Positions 1 through 11,682 of a stretch of 64,000 bases of DNA are shown here, one piece after another (positions within the stretch are counted from its first letter, which is position 1; each line of letters starts with the position of its first letter). Origin of the DNA: Abelmoschus esculentus (taxonomy: Eukaryota; Streptophyta; Magnoliopsida; Malvales; Malvaceae); the NCBI GenBank assembly GCA_035048815.1, contig JAUCBN010000017.1, positions 15,186,936 through 15,250,935 on the forward strand, read 5' to 3'. The position numbers and the translations under genes are program-made. The notes below the pieces were generated by a model. That model did no database searches. It worked only from the letters and a program-made list of their open reading frames with translations, and had not been told where the DNA came from.

Positions 1-1118
1 GTGAAGAAAGATTGATGCGAGTTAGAGTGAATGCGGAAAAGTTGATTGAGGTACATCCCGAACACAATGATTGTGTTTTACAGTTTGATTTGCCTTGTTT
101 GTCGGGTGTAGGCCAGCAAAAACCTAACCCTTCAAATGGAGTTGTCGATACTTGGCGAGAGCACAAGCCACCTTTCAGAGTTCTTAGGCGCAAACGAGGG
201 TTGCCGACGATCTTGAGAGACCGCTCAGTGTTCAATGTTGTGGCGTCCAAGTCATTGTGCAAGGACCATGTGTGTCCGAATGGGGGCAAATCACAACTGG
301 TAGGAGCTAACTCCTACGATCGAGATGCGCTTGGAGGGACGGTGATTGATGTTAGATGGCGACGAGTACCAAAGCAAGCAGTCCATTTGGGTGGACAACT
401 GAGCCAGAGTCGAGTGCTCTTTATGAGAAGAGCATCCAGCCCGATTCAGAGTTTGGGGCAAGCCGAGGTGACAAGGAATTCCCAGGATCGGTTCTATCTT
501 CGTTCCGAGGCGGCGACGAGGGCGTCGCCATGTTTGGTGGGGGAGAATGTCACGGGCCGTCAGTTCGAGCCCGTGCCACATGCACATATTGCTGCCCAAG
601 AGGTTCTTAGGGAGATTTTGGGCCTAAAGGTACCACCAGACTTAGCCCGTTCCATGGAGGATTCTAGAAGATAGCCATTTTGGCCTTGTAAACTTTCCTT
701 GTATTCTTAGGATTTGTTTCCTTAGTTAACATGGAATATTCTTAGGATTGTGCCAATGTGGTTGGTAGGAAATGATCCTAGCCATCGATGTAAATCAGTG
801 GGAACCGTCGGATGTAAGGGGAATCAACTATAAATAGAGACCTCCCCAGTCTCATTTGTATCATCTCATCTTTGAGTAATCAAGTGGCATTCACTCTAAA
901 AAAACTCTCTCAATTGTTCTTTGTGTTCTTCGCGTTCTTCTTTTCGTTCTTGAGTAGCCATACTCATAGTTTGCTTTCCGCCAGAACGATTCAGCGTTCT
1001 TAGTGCCTTGGGAAGTTTGATCTTCCGGAGCGAGTTTTCAGGCTGACTTAGTCGTTTGTCTAAGAACATCGACTAAGGCCGCGCGGTTCAGCTAGGTCAA
1101 AACTCTAGCCCCGTGACA
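1..1118 (+). mobile_element. 3' end of an LTR retrotransposon with probable 3' LTR
   Basis: The right part (roughly 686-1118) looks like an LTR. It has a TATA box (CTATAAATAG near 828-837), a pyrimidine-rich leader and a terminal ...CCGTGACA at 1118, after which AT-rich spacer begins with no primer-binding site. That makes it a 3' rather than a 5' LTR. The left part (1-674) stays open in one frame for 220 codons, but overlapping frames carry equally plausible peptide pieces and I recognise no domain. I read it as the degenerate 3' end of the internal region. The LTR start could not be fixed because no clear polypurine tract precedes a TG. Superfamily not determined. Confidence 0.55.
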
Positions 1119-1890
1119 ATAGATTTTAAATTTTAAATATCCAACAGCCTTGTTTTACTTAAAATCACCATTCATCGACACGTTTAAATTTTAAATGAAT
1201 TCATGTAGGTTAAATTCATATTTGAATCTGAATCGAATAGATTTTGACAGTCTCGTTGTCTTGCTGTGAAATGACCTTATTGGCCAAGGATCTAAGTCGA
1301 TCCCAAATGATGAATTTTGAGATTTTCAGCTTATCTTTCAGCAAATGATATACTAATTCCAAAGCCTGCATGGAAAGCGTCAGATCTACCTCTAAAGCAT
1401 CTACGTGGCAATGGTAATCAATTCCAAAGGCTATTGGGGGACTTTGGGACCACCAAAGATCGATGAACTCCATTCGTACAACTGTATGGCAAAGACATTG
1501 GTTACGTATAATAAAAGAAATAACTCTTAACATTTAATTAAATAAATAATTTTTTATTAAAAATATCATCTTTAATGTTTTATTTTATGATAAAATATTT
1601 TTTTTCAAATAAAATTTATTAATTAATTAATTTTATAAATAAAAATTATTAATTAATTAATAATAAATAACTTAAAATGACACAAAAAATTTATGACAGC
1701 TCATTTTGATGTAACAACATTATATAAATAGAAATATTGCTTAATAGAATAACAAATCTATCAACCAAATAATTTTATAGAATTATATAAAATACAATAT
1801 ATTTTCTATTTATATGATATTTTATCATATTATTTTGAGTTAATCTGACATAAAGTGTAAAGGAAAAATATAAAAATTAACAGGGGTTTT
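1119..1890. other. AT-rich spacer with a possible RNase H relic
   Basis: Mostly AT-rich sequence. On the minus strand, 1216-1533 stays open for 105 codons and contains a stretch (SKFIIWDRLRSLANKVIS) that loosely resembles the retroelement RNase H region of plant LINEs. No catalytic residues can be placed. Nothing else is supported. Confidence 0.3.
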
Positions 1891-2540
1891 GGTTAGGGTT
1901 TAGGGAATTAGGGTAAGGTGTATTTTTTAAGTATAAGGTTTAAGATTTAAGATATAGAAAAATAAGGGTTTAGGGTTTAAAATTGAATTTAAAAAAAAAC
2001 AAAGGAGGCTCAAAGGAGGCATGGGGAAGGGGCAGAAGAATTTTGTTCGTCTAAAGAGTGCAAATCATCTGCCTTTTTCCATGCCTCCATTTATGCCCCG
2101 CTTTTAATTAGAGGGTTTAAGGTTTTAGATTAGAGATTTTGGTTAAAAGGAATTAAGGGTAGAGTGTATTTTTTAGGTGTAGGGTTTAAGATTTAAGATA
2201 TAGAAAATAGGGGTTTAAGGTTTAAAATTAATTTTTTTTAAAAACAAAATAAAGGAGGCATGAGAAAAGGGCAGATGATTTTTGTTCGTTTAAAGAGTGC
2301 AAATCACCTGCCCTTTCTCATGCCTCCATTTATGCTCCACTTTTAATTAGAGGGTTTAAGGTTTTAGGTTAGAGGTTTTGGCTAGGGTTTAGGAAATTAG
2401 GAGTATGATGTATTTTTTAGGTGTAGGGTTTAAGATTTAAGATACAAAAAATAAGGGTTTAGAGTTTAAATTAAACTTAAAAAAAATAAAAAAGACATTA
2501 AAGAAGGCATGAAGAAAGGGGAGAGGATTTTTTTTTTCAT
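1890..2540 (+). repeat. Tandem copies of a hairpin-bearing repeat with telomere-like tracts
   Basis: Three imperfect units of about 240 bp follow one another. Each has degenerate GGGTTTAGGG-type tracts, a poly-A patch and then a short inverted repeat. In the first the arms are 2015-2034 and 2069-2088 (GGAGGCATGGGG... against ...CCATGCCTCC). In the second they are 2254-2274 and 2308-2327 and pair almost perfectly. The left arms are 239 bp apart. The third unit (from about 2346) keeps only a left arm near 2503. Related pieces recur at 4340-5090 and 54105-54300. Confidence 0.7.
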
Positions 2541-2570
2541 GTCTAAAAGCTCCATCACATGAACCAACCA

Positions 2571-2580
2571 TTATATATAA
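2571..2580 (+). promoter_or_regulatory. TATA box of the unknown-function gene
   Basis: TTATATATAA lies about 295 bp upstream of the inferred ATG at 2875 and is followed by a C-rich, pyrimidine-rich leader. This implies a 5' UTR of roughly 270 nt. Confidence 0.5.
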
Positions 2581-2874
2581 ATACTCCCCCCATGTTAGTA
2601 TGAAATCTCAACCCCAGTAGCCAACACTTCCCCACGATCTGCTCGGTTGTCTGTCTCTCATCACCTTCCGGACCCCCAAAACCCTCAAACTTCTTTGTCT
2701 CCATCTCAACAAGTGCCTCCTCCATTTTTTTTATAACAAAGAATCTTTAACAACATACAGACAAAACCAGATAGATCTCTGAAAGCTGTCTGTTTTGACC
2801 AAGATCTTGCTGTCTTGCACTCGGTTCAAAGACTATATAAAGTGACCGGTTTTCCAACCAAGAAAATACAAAAA

Positions 2875-4101
2875 ATGCAGGTGAGGTCTAAACTCAGAAT
2901 CAGATAACACAACCGAGTTGCAGTGTCCTAGAAAGCTTATATATATAACTCCCTCATCGTGAATTCATACCAGATTTTTCAATGGCTCTTTAAGACAGCA
3001 GATGAACAAGGAGCTCAAAATTATACCACCAGGAAAGGTAAGAAAAACCAGTTATCTGAACAAGTTGTCCGAAAACAACACGGCTGGATTTCTTGATAAC
3101 ATATAATGTTTCAATTGTTTGTTTTTCAGATCAAGAAGATAAACCCGAAGATACAGTTCGGTTTAAGAAGAAGAATAATAGAAGATCAACGAGTAAGAAG
3201 TTTAAGCCATTTATATTTCTGTGCAGTAAAGATATTTCAAAGGTCCAATCCCAGGACATAATGAAGATGAAGAAAGAAGGAACCGTTGCTGTTAGTCAGA
3301 AACCGGATTCGAGCAGAGTGTCGCCACTGAGTGAAGCTCAAGTTGCGGTATCATCGTCGACCAACGGCCATGATCGTCATCGTCAATGTAGTAGCAGCAA
3401 CGGGAAGAAAGAAAAATGGCCAAAAACCATATCTCGTATGAAGGAGTTGTTGAGATGGGCTGCTGCTTCGGCCAAATCGGAAAAAGGAGGGGGAAAGTTG
3501 AGCAACAAGGTATAGAAAAATAAAAAGAACACTTATGGTTGGTTAAATCTATGATTTATTATGATCGTAGACATAATATAGATTATTACAATTATTATAA
3601 ATAATTATTTTTACACAAAAATAGTTTCATTCGATATTATTACGGTTATATAACAACCGTTATAATTAATTTTTGATCATAATATTTTATCGCGATTACT
3701 ATAGTGACCGTATTGCGGTGACTAAGGACGTGTATTAATGAGAGCATTTGGAATTTGTTTTTCCAGGTTGATGGTCGACGACTCAGTATCAGCGAGTCTC
3801 CGAAGATTAGTTTTAGATGGGATGCGTCGGGCTTCTCCACTGTTTCTTCTTCCGTTTCTGGTATTCCGATGACTTGTTCCTCAAGAAACGACAACGCCTT
3901 CGACGTGATTTCGTTGAATTCAACAGTTATACATGGCTTGAATAGTTTCTCCGGCAGAAGTGGAAATTGGATAACTACAGACTCTGACTGTAAGTCTCTT
4001 AGTTCCCAGTTCCCATACATTTACATATATAATAATTTACGTAGGTAACTGTATATATACTGTTTATATTGTTTTGTACAGATGTGGTTCTTGAGCTGTG
4101 A
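2875..4101 (+). CDS. Plant-specific protein of unknown function, 5 exons
   Basis: I infer exons 2875-2880, 2995-3037, 3130-3509, 3767-3989 and 4082-4101. All junctions are GT-AG and all phases agree, giving 223 residues. The first coding exon is only ATGCAG before a CAG|GTGAGG donor. The N-terminal half is basic (KKKNNRRSTSKK) and Ser/Lys rich. Two blocks look conserved: KWPKTISRMKELLRWAAASA and KISFRWDASGFSTVSS. The protein ends in TDSDYVVLEL. I have the impression that uncharacterised proteins in other dicots share these blocks, but I know no assigned biochemistry. No signal peptide or membrane span is seen; basic clusters would suit a nuclear or membrane-peripheral protein (inference). The two large exons are well supported; the tiny first exon is the least certain part, and a start at ATG 3002 would be out of frame with the rest. 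Confidence 0.7.
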
Positions 4102-5520
4102 CTGTGAGGGTGATGGAGGGGAGCAGCTGAAGTTTTCTGTGTTGAACCTGTGACAGGAAAACTCCATAGCCAGAGCTTTACTTTAGATGGACAGATATAT
4201 CATATATTAATGTTAAGGATCTGAAATGTTCGTGTGTAACAACAGAAAACTATACTGAAGATCGGTCCACATTATGACCTTTAATTCATTTCTCAGTTTA
4301 CAGTTAAATTAAATGATTTCTGGTGTGGATTTCTTAAAAATAGAATGTATGCGGGCGAAAATCGCCTACCTTTTTCTTATGCCTTCATTCGTGCCTCCAC
4401 TTCAAATTAGATGTTTAGGGTTTAGAGTTAGGAGTTGTTGTTAGGGTTTAGGAATTAGGGATAAGGTGTATTTTTAGGGGTAGGATTTAGGGTTTAGGAT
4501 ATAAAAAAATAAGAGTTAGAGTTTAAAATTCAAATTTTTAAAAATTTGCAACATGAGGCATGATAAAGAGACATAAGATTTTTACTCGTCGATAACCATC
4601 AATGATATTTAATGCGAACAAAAATCTCCTTACCTCCTAATCATCTCTTGCCCTATCTTTAAAAAATTTTAAAATTAAATTATAAACTTTAACTTTAATT
4701 TTTATATCTTAAATCCTAAAATATACATCTCACCCTTGATTTTCTAAACCATAATCACAATATCTAACCTTAAACCCTTTAATTTTAAAACAGAAATACT
4801 AATAAAAGTACAATAAAATATCAGATAATTTGCACCCATTTAAGGCATCAACCTAATTCATGAAAACTTGAGTTTAGATTTTATAGATTAAGTAAAAATC
4901 TTTGCTCCTTAATCATGTTCTTCCTATACTCCTCACTAACATTTCTTAAAAATTAAATTTTAACTTATTTTTTTAATTTTTCACATCCTAAAAAATATAA
5001 TTAATCTCTAATTCCCTGAACCTTAACTGTAACTTCTAATTTTGAATCTTAAACCCTTATTCTTAATATAATTATTTTAAAATAGAAACATTAATAAAGA
5101 TAAAATAAAAAAAAAAAACAAAGGATTTGTAGGATTCAAGTAACAAAACATTAGTTATCATCAATACATATTTGAAAATCCAAAACGTAGTTTTAATTGG
5201 TATGACGAATCCGGCCCAATTCAGTTTGGGCCACTGTTCCAACAGCTTCCTGAAGAACAAAATAGTGAATATTACATCAATTGTATTTTTTTTCCGACAT
5301 AATAAAATTTTCTCTTCTTTTTTTCGTGATTTTTTTAAAGATTTTTATATTTAAATATTAATATTTATTTATTTTTCTACGTTTACGATTATTCGTTTGT
5401 TCGTCATTATTATTAGATAATTATAACACTCAACAACATGGCCTACAACTTAACTTGCATTCTCAATAACATGGCTTAATGCACATCTGAGCCCTGAGTT
5501 CTCAGACAGTAACATGCCAA
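4102..5520. repeat. 3' flank plus dispersed telomere-like/hairpin repeats
   Basis: After the presumed 3' UTR (to about 4330) the sequence re-enters the repeat family seen at 1890-2540. A right-arm-like block lies near 4364, GGGTTTAGGG-type tracts at 4410-4520 and a GAGGCATGATAAAG arm near 4555. From about 4620 to 5090 the same repeat appears inverted (AAACCCTT/CCTAAA-type tracts), twice. From 5090 on there is AT-rich sequence with poly-A and poly-T runs. No gene is supported. Confidence 0.55.
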
Positions 5521-6370
5521 TTTGGTCTGTTCTTGTTTGATATGCTGTATGGAAAACAATGGTGAGCCATGCCTATTGCCTAATGTCTGTAATCATATGA
5601 TCATGTCTAAATCTTTCCTAGATTTCTCAGACACTGACATGACTGTTTCTAGATCTACCTTCCACAAAGTCAGCAATGCCATCTCATTGTTTCTAGTTTG
5701 CTTGATTTGGAGGTGTTCATCTAGCTCAAGACATACACACTTTCGGTTTCGGGTTTTCGCTACTGTCCTAATTCGCATCATGTTGTGTGGGGAAATCCTA
5801 TGCTTGTAAGGACTTGAGGTTAGACAAAATGGTTTGGACAAGATGTTGCATACAAGGGAATTGAAGGAAAAAGAAGAAAAGAACAAAGAGGGGTGCAAAT
5901 TTTGTGTTGTGTTTTTTTTCTTTGGACCACACTGGTCTTGTCCTCATTGTCTTCATCTTCCGTTCTCGTCTCTCTTCAACTCTGATCATAACGGAGAACT
6001 ACGACGAGCGATTGCATGAGCCAATTAAGTACAAGTTCATGTTTATTAAGTTGTTCGGTCTGAAATGGACTAGTCGATTTCGTTTCGCTGATGAAGTAAC
6101 TAGCTTCTGCTGGACTAAATCAGAAGTTTTTGATGTTTGAAGGGGTGAAAATGAAAAGCTTTTCAAAAGATTAAAAAGTGGAAGGTATTGGTACCTGATT
6201 GTCTTATAAAGACTTTGAAGGGTCAAATTGTTTGAATTATTGTGAATGATTTTAGTACTAAAGTAGAAAGGTTGTCTTGGTCCTTGGATAAAATTATTTG
6301 TCATCCTCTGGAAATTGCATATGCTATACTTCTCAAGCTTACATGTCTTGTCTATATCAATGCCCATGTC
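5521..6370. other. Spacer of normal base composition, no gene recognised
   Basis: GC content rises here, and both strands carry open stretches of 60 to 100 codons (5522-5809 on plus, 5593-5898 on minus). They overlap each other, carry no domain I recognise and lack convincing splice structure. The region may be the relic of a gene or of a retroelement end. I make no coding call. Confidence 0.3.
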
Positions 6371-6377
6371 TAGAATT

Positions 6378-6424
6378 CATACATACATACATACATGCAT
6401 GTATGCATGCGTACATACATACAT
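6378..6424. repeat. CATA-type tetranucleotide microsatellite
   Basis: An imperfect (CATA)n run with CATG interruptions in the middle. The interruptions make the run nearly self-complementary (TACATGCATGTA). Confidence 0.85.
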
Positions 6425-8436
6425 TCTGTCGAGAAAAATCCAAACAAGCTTTGTAAAACCTTACCCCAATATAAACGGTTTACATTGTTTTTCAACATTT
6501 CACAGCACAATCAATCTTGAAAAAACATAGAAAGTTAAAGTGCTTAGAGATCACATCTAACGGAAATTCTAACAAATAGATATACCGTTTTTCTTATAAA
6601 AGTTGTAAGAATTTCAGTATACTCTTTTCATTTATGACGACATTTTTATAATTTTTGTAAGAAAAACGGTGTATATTGAAATACTTACATTTTCTGTAAG
6701 AAATTTGATATACATACCGAAATTTTTATAATTTTTTTAAAAAAATTTAATATATACTAAAAAATATGTATCAAAATTTTTGTAAATTTTATAAAATAAA
6801 CGATATAATTATTTTTTAATCGTTTTCTAAAACCATTGATCGTCAGAACTTTCCCGCATCTGATCTTAATGTAGTCTAATCAAAACCTGCCAAGCACGGT
6901 CTTGTGTTGTTGAACAAAATATGCAAACCCCTATGTTATATTTAGGGGCGAAAAAAAATTCGATTATTCAGTCCTGAAAGATTTTTTATATGGTATTAAT
7001 TCTGGTGAGATCGAAATTGGATCTTATTTTTTTTATTTATTATTTGTTAGGTACCTAATAGGAACGAGATAAATACTAAATATCCGATATTGATTTTTTT
7101 GTTTAATTTTTTATCAAACTTTTTTTATGTATAAATATTATGAGTATGACTAATTTTAAAACTTTAATTTTTAAGCTTACAATATTTTAATTTTATTATT
7201 TAATATTATTGTTGGTAGTTGAATTTACTCAATTTCTTTTAAGAATAAACTAATTGACCGGGGACTCGGCATTAGAACTAGTTCCTTTTAATAACAGAAT
7301 ATTTTTAAAATTTAGGACCTAATATAATCGGAACCGAAACTAATTTTATTCAAATCGACCGAATACCCATCTTGTCCACCATTTATACCACTAGTATCTA
7401 CCTCCTCCGGAAACATAGCTCAGGCACCCCAAGAATTTGTAAACCTCTGAAGCAAACCTCCGTTGCAGTTCTTTCAGAGCTTCAATTCTTGGAACATCTC
7501 TCTATATTCAGTTGTCGTGCCTTGACACGATAACTGTCAAGTTTTTTTAGCCCAACAGTTCAACCTATTACTCGACAATTCTGTCAGATTCATCTGATAA
7601 GCTTGTGCTTGGAAAATGAAGATTGTTGTCTGATATTTGTCCCCAAGACAAGAATAGATGCTTTAGATGGATGTAATTGCTATCAATCAGAGACACAGTC
7701 AAGGACCACCATCTACCATGCATCAAGCATAAATAGAATAAACACGGAAATATCACAAATATTTGTAAATGTTAAAATTCGAACTTCAAACTTAACGGAC
7801 GTCGTTATTACATAATAAACCGAACAGACCGATTTGCATCAACTTTCCTTTCTCCTTTTCTTTTGGTCTTTAGAGTATGGTGTACGAAAAAGAAGGCAAC
7901 TACTTGTTTCAAATTTAATTTACTTTTAATAAAAAGGTTAGAGGTAACAAACCAATTATTCGGCTCGGGTTCAATTCGAGTTATTTCAGTTTTGATTACG
8001 TCCGGTTTCGGTTTAGTTCAGTAGAGTATTCCTATTCAGAAACCAACTTCTCCAAAGTTAAAGTCTCCATGCCAAACGTATTGCTTTTACTTTCTGCTGC
8101 AATTTTGATAAAGCCATGGAAGCAAAGGAAAGAAAAGAACAAACTAAACCTTTGTCTGTTAGAAGAAACGTAACTGATTGAGATAATGGAGCATCAGTTA
8201 GTGTCTTAAAAGAGATGGGAATGGAACCATGTTCCTTTTAGTTATACCCTATATCTGGTCTACGCACGAAAGAGCATATTAGGGTTGCCCAAGTAATGTG
8301 TTTTTAGCACAAAAGTGATACTTATTTCATAATTGAACAAAGTTTAATGTTAAAGATTTATAGTTAACCTAATGAAATGAAAATGATCTTTCATTAAACT
8401 TATTTGTTGAGTTCCACTGGTTCAAGCTCGTGAGAG
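6425..8436. other. AT-rich spacer with a weak foldback and a short coding-like piece
   Basis: At 6570-6690 the motif TACCGTTTTTCTTA recurs inverted (TAAGAAAAACGGTGTA), a weak foldback. On the minus strand at about 7387-7490 a 33-codon open stretch (containing EALKELQRRFASEVYKFLG) reads like protein but is too short to assign. The remainder is AT-rich, with no promoter-gene structure that I can defend. Confidence 0.35.
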
Positions 8437-8920
8437 TAGAGATGGGCATGGGTCGGGTCAGATTTTCGATCTATCCTCACCTAATCCGAAGAATCATAAC
8501 CTCCACCCATCACCCGACCTGACATGGGTTTAGGATGAAAAAATCCGACCCGACCCGATTTATTAAAAAAATTAAATTTTAGGGATTTAATTATAAAAAA
8601 TAAAATTTAGGGGCCTAATTGTTAAAAAAATAAAATTTTAATGACCTAATTATAAAAATAATAATTTTAGTTACCTAATTGTATAAAAAATATAAAGAGG
8701 GATCATTATTGCAAATATCCCTCAAATATATATAGAAAAAATACACATTAGACCCGGGTTGGGTCGAACTTTTTCCACCCTAAATCCGAACCTGATCTAA
8801 CCTAACATCACCCTTAAAAAAACCAACCCGACCACCCGAATTTTCTACCCAAAAAATCTGACCCGATCAGATCTGACTGGGTCGAAACCCATCGGATTTG
8901 GGTTCCGTACCCGTCCCCTA
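8437..8920. mobile_element. hAT-type MITE, GGGTCGGGTC family, 484 bp
   Basis: The element is bounded by CGTGAGAG (8429-8436) and CATGAGAG (8921-8928), an 8-bp target duplication with one mismatch. Its left end, TAGAGATGGGC, is the imperfect inverse of its right end (TAGGGGACGGG when complemented). Subterminal GGGTCGGGTC and GACCCGACCCGA motifs are repeated and inverted. No coding capacity. An 8-bp TSD and these ends are typical of non-autonomous hAT elements. Confidence 0.7.
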
Positions 8921-11202
8921 CATGAGAGGGAGAGCTTGAACTCAAACTTTATTAAAACTCAAGTTCGATTCGAAAATTCACGAACTTAAAATTTAAATTA
9001 ATCTTTCATTCAAAACTCTAAACATATCATTTTTAAAATATTTTATGATATATTTAAAAATTATACTCTTTTACCAATTTAAAAAATATCAAATAGAAAT
9101 ATCGAAAACAAAGTTAATAAAAAGCATTGGTAGCTTAAGGCGAATAGATTGAGAATTTTCATGAATTAAAATATAAGATATTGTATTAACCTTTACCATT
9201 GCCACCAACTAGTTGATGATGATACAAAAAATCTCGTATTAAATTTTTGAAAGTTAAACTTCAATTATAATTATATTAAATATTTTAAATAATTTAATTT
9301 TATAAAATATAATTTAGAAATTAATTAATTAAAAAGTTTTTAAAATATATGTATTTATATCGGTAATAAATTTTAAATAATAATAAATTAAAATTAAAAA
9401 TAATAAAAAATAGTCAACAATAAACAAACTTTATGGAATAGAGATAGTATTACTTTTACTATTTACAGCGAGGCTTTAATTTTTTAAGTGTAACAACTTT
9501 TAAAAATATATATAAAGTGAAAAGATACTACAACGTTTGGTTAAATGATTATTTTAATATTTTTGAGTATAAATGACTTGATCGAATGATAAGTAAATAG
9601 AAAAAATTATTTTATATTTTATTTGATCTTATAAAATTATTTTTGATCGATGTAATTTTTTTCAAGTAAACACATTCAGCGTACATTGTCATATAAATTT
9701 ATCACGTTATTTCAAGTCATTTATTTTTAATCGATTGGCAGTTTTCATTCGTATATAAGTCATTTTAACCTAAAATAGAACGTTGATGGTTGAATTATTA
9801 AAAAATAGATACATATCAAAATGATTATTTAATCAAACTTTAAAGTTAATTTTATGTTCATGCATTAAAAAATAAATAATGAGAAAGGAATAAATAGGGT
9901 GGATCCTTTAAAGGACTGGTCGGGTCACGACCCCTAAATTTAAAAAATTTTAAATTTAACCCTCAAAATATTTAAAATTTTTAAAAATTCATATTAAGCT
10001 TCAAAAATTTAAATATTTTTAATTGAATCTTTTAAAACTAATAAAATTTTAGTTGAACCTTAATTTCTAAAATTTTCTTTTAAGTCCCTAAATTTTTAAA
10101 AGTTTTAAGTACTACCCTCAATCTTTTACTCTGAGTTTCGTTATTGAGAAGAAACAAATGTATAAATGCATGGCATATGAATTTAATGACATTATTAGTA
10201 TATATGCTTTTAAAAGGTCATTCCTTATACTAAATTCAACTTTATTATTATTCTCTTTATAAATACTTTATGATTTTTTTATCGTAAAATTTTAAATATT
10301 TATAAAATAATATATATTTAAATATATTTTTAATCTTTTAATATTATATACGATATAAGCAAAATAATTTAAAGTTTAAACTTATAAAATAAATATTATT
10401 ATCTTTTCACGCGCTGGAAAAAGCAATGGAAGGTAACGAAATCATTAGCATATTATTTTGTCCTATAAAAGGGATTGAGCAAGTCAAAGAAGAGATTTCT
10501 TGGAAAGCGGCCATTCCAACCCCTTCCTTTGCTTTATATTTTGTTGTCTTCATATCTTTTTAAGATCCTTTAATTTGTTTGATTTGCACAATTAGTACTT
10601 GAATTTAAGAATAATCTTAATTTAATCCAACTTTGTTTTGAAGGAAAAATATTTGAAGTACTGCAGTGGAAAAATTGTTTTTAATAAATTGGTTTAATTT
10701 AGGATTTAGAATTTTAGTTTAGGGTTAATGTTTAGGGATTAAGATATTATTTTTAAGGTCATGGGGTTAGAGATTTAGATTTTAGTTTTTAGAGTTGGAT
10801 TAGATATGATTATGAAAAAAAGTTTTTCTTTATGCATGCATCAAATATTAACCTTATTTTTAAATCTATTTTTTTTGAAAAATTTTGAAAACAATTCAAT
10901 TTTAAAATATAATTTTTTTAATTATATATTGAATTCTAGACCAATTTTTATGGTACATATAGTAGAATGCTATGTGCACATGACGTTGTTCTTTTAGATT
11001 TTGAAAAATAAAAATAAAAAATACAGAATATTACTTACAGGTGGCGTCCTCCTCTTAAATCGCCAGTTGCGGGTGGTGTTTTTTTTACTTACACTTTAGC
11101 TTTTGATCTAGAGTCCAAAATAAACTTTAAATTTAACTAAAATAATGAAAAGGGTGTTGAAGTATAGTAATTATATAATACTAATATTAAATTTATTGGA
11201 CC
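8921..11202. other. Long AT-rich spacer, no gene seen
   Basis: Very AT-rich. A block at about 9230-9430 resembles the Stowaway-like repeats at 27.5-28.1 kb. A block at 9900-10110 (CCCCTAAATTTAAA-type) resembles 26400-26580. At 10690-10800 a short telomere-like GGTTTAGG tract again appears. The 63-codon open frame at 10806-10997 is low-complexity Phe/Asn and not credible as a gene. Confidence 0.4.
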
Positions 11203-11304
11203 GTTGATTACCCATTAAACCGGTTTTAAACATTCCTAAGTAGAATTTATGACGTTGATTACCCATTAAACCGGTTTTAAATATCCCTAAGTAGAATTTA
11301 TGAC
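11203..11304. repeat. 51-bp tandem duplication upstream of the CLE gene
   Basis: Two 51-bp copies start at 11203 and 11254 and differ at only a few bases. Each contains the palindrome AAACCGGTTT. They lie roughly 380-480 bp before the CLE start codon, so they may be part of its promoter. Confidence 0.85.
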
Positions 11305-11468
11305 GTTCTGAGAAAATATAAAAAACAAAAATAACAATTTAATTAACCGATTAAATATTTTTTAGTCTAATAACTCATTTTCCTTCCCTTATTTTAATAA
11401 ATAAATAAATAAATATTAGTGCTAGGGCTAATTGGTGAATTCACCAACCAAATAGCAGCACGTTTATA

Positions 11469-11480
11469 TGATATAAAAAC
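11469..11480 (+). promoter_or_regulatory. Probable TATA box of the CLE gene
   Basis: TGATATAAAAAC lies about 205 bp before the ATG and is followed by a long CT-rich leader (11500-11600), a common plant core-promoter layout. Confidence 0.45.
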
Positions 11481-11682
11481 TTGCATGTCAAGGTGGGTTC
11501 CCCTTTCTTTCATTCACCTCTGCTAAAAACTTTCCTCTCCTCTCTTTTCCTTCCATTGATTTCATCTCTCTCTCATTTTTCTTTTCATATTTACCTTCTC
11601 CCATCTCTAGCCTTGGTGCTGGTTCATGGATATTGAACCCTTGTGGGATCTTGGGGGGTGGTTTTTTCTATTCATCAATTGC

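Noticed and set aside
12..674. 220-codon open frame as a host gene
   Set aside because: No recognisable domain, overlapping frames are equally open, and it leads straight into an LTR. Best read as degenerate retroelement sequence.
1890..2500. Telomere repeats (TTTAGGG)
   Set aside because: Only scattered single or double degenerate units within a longer interspersed repeat; no tandem run, so not a telomere.
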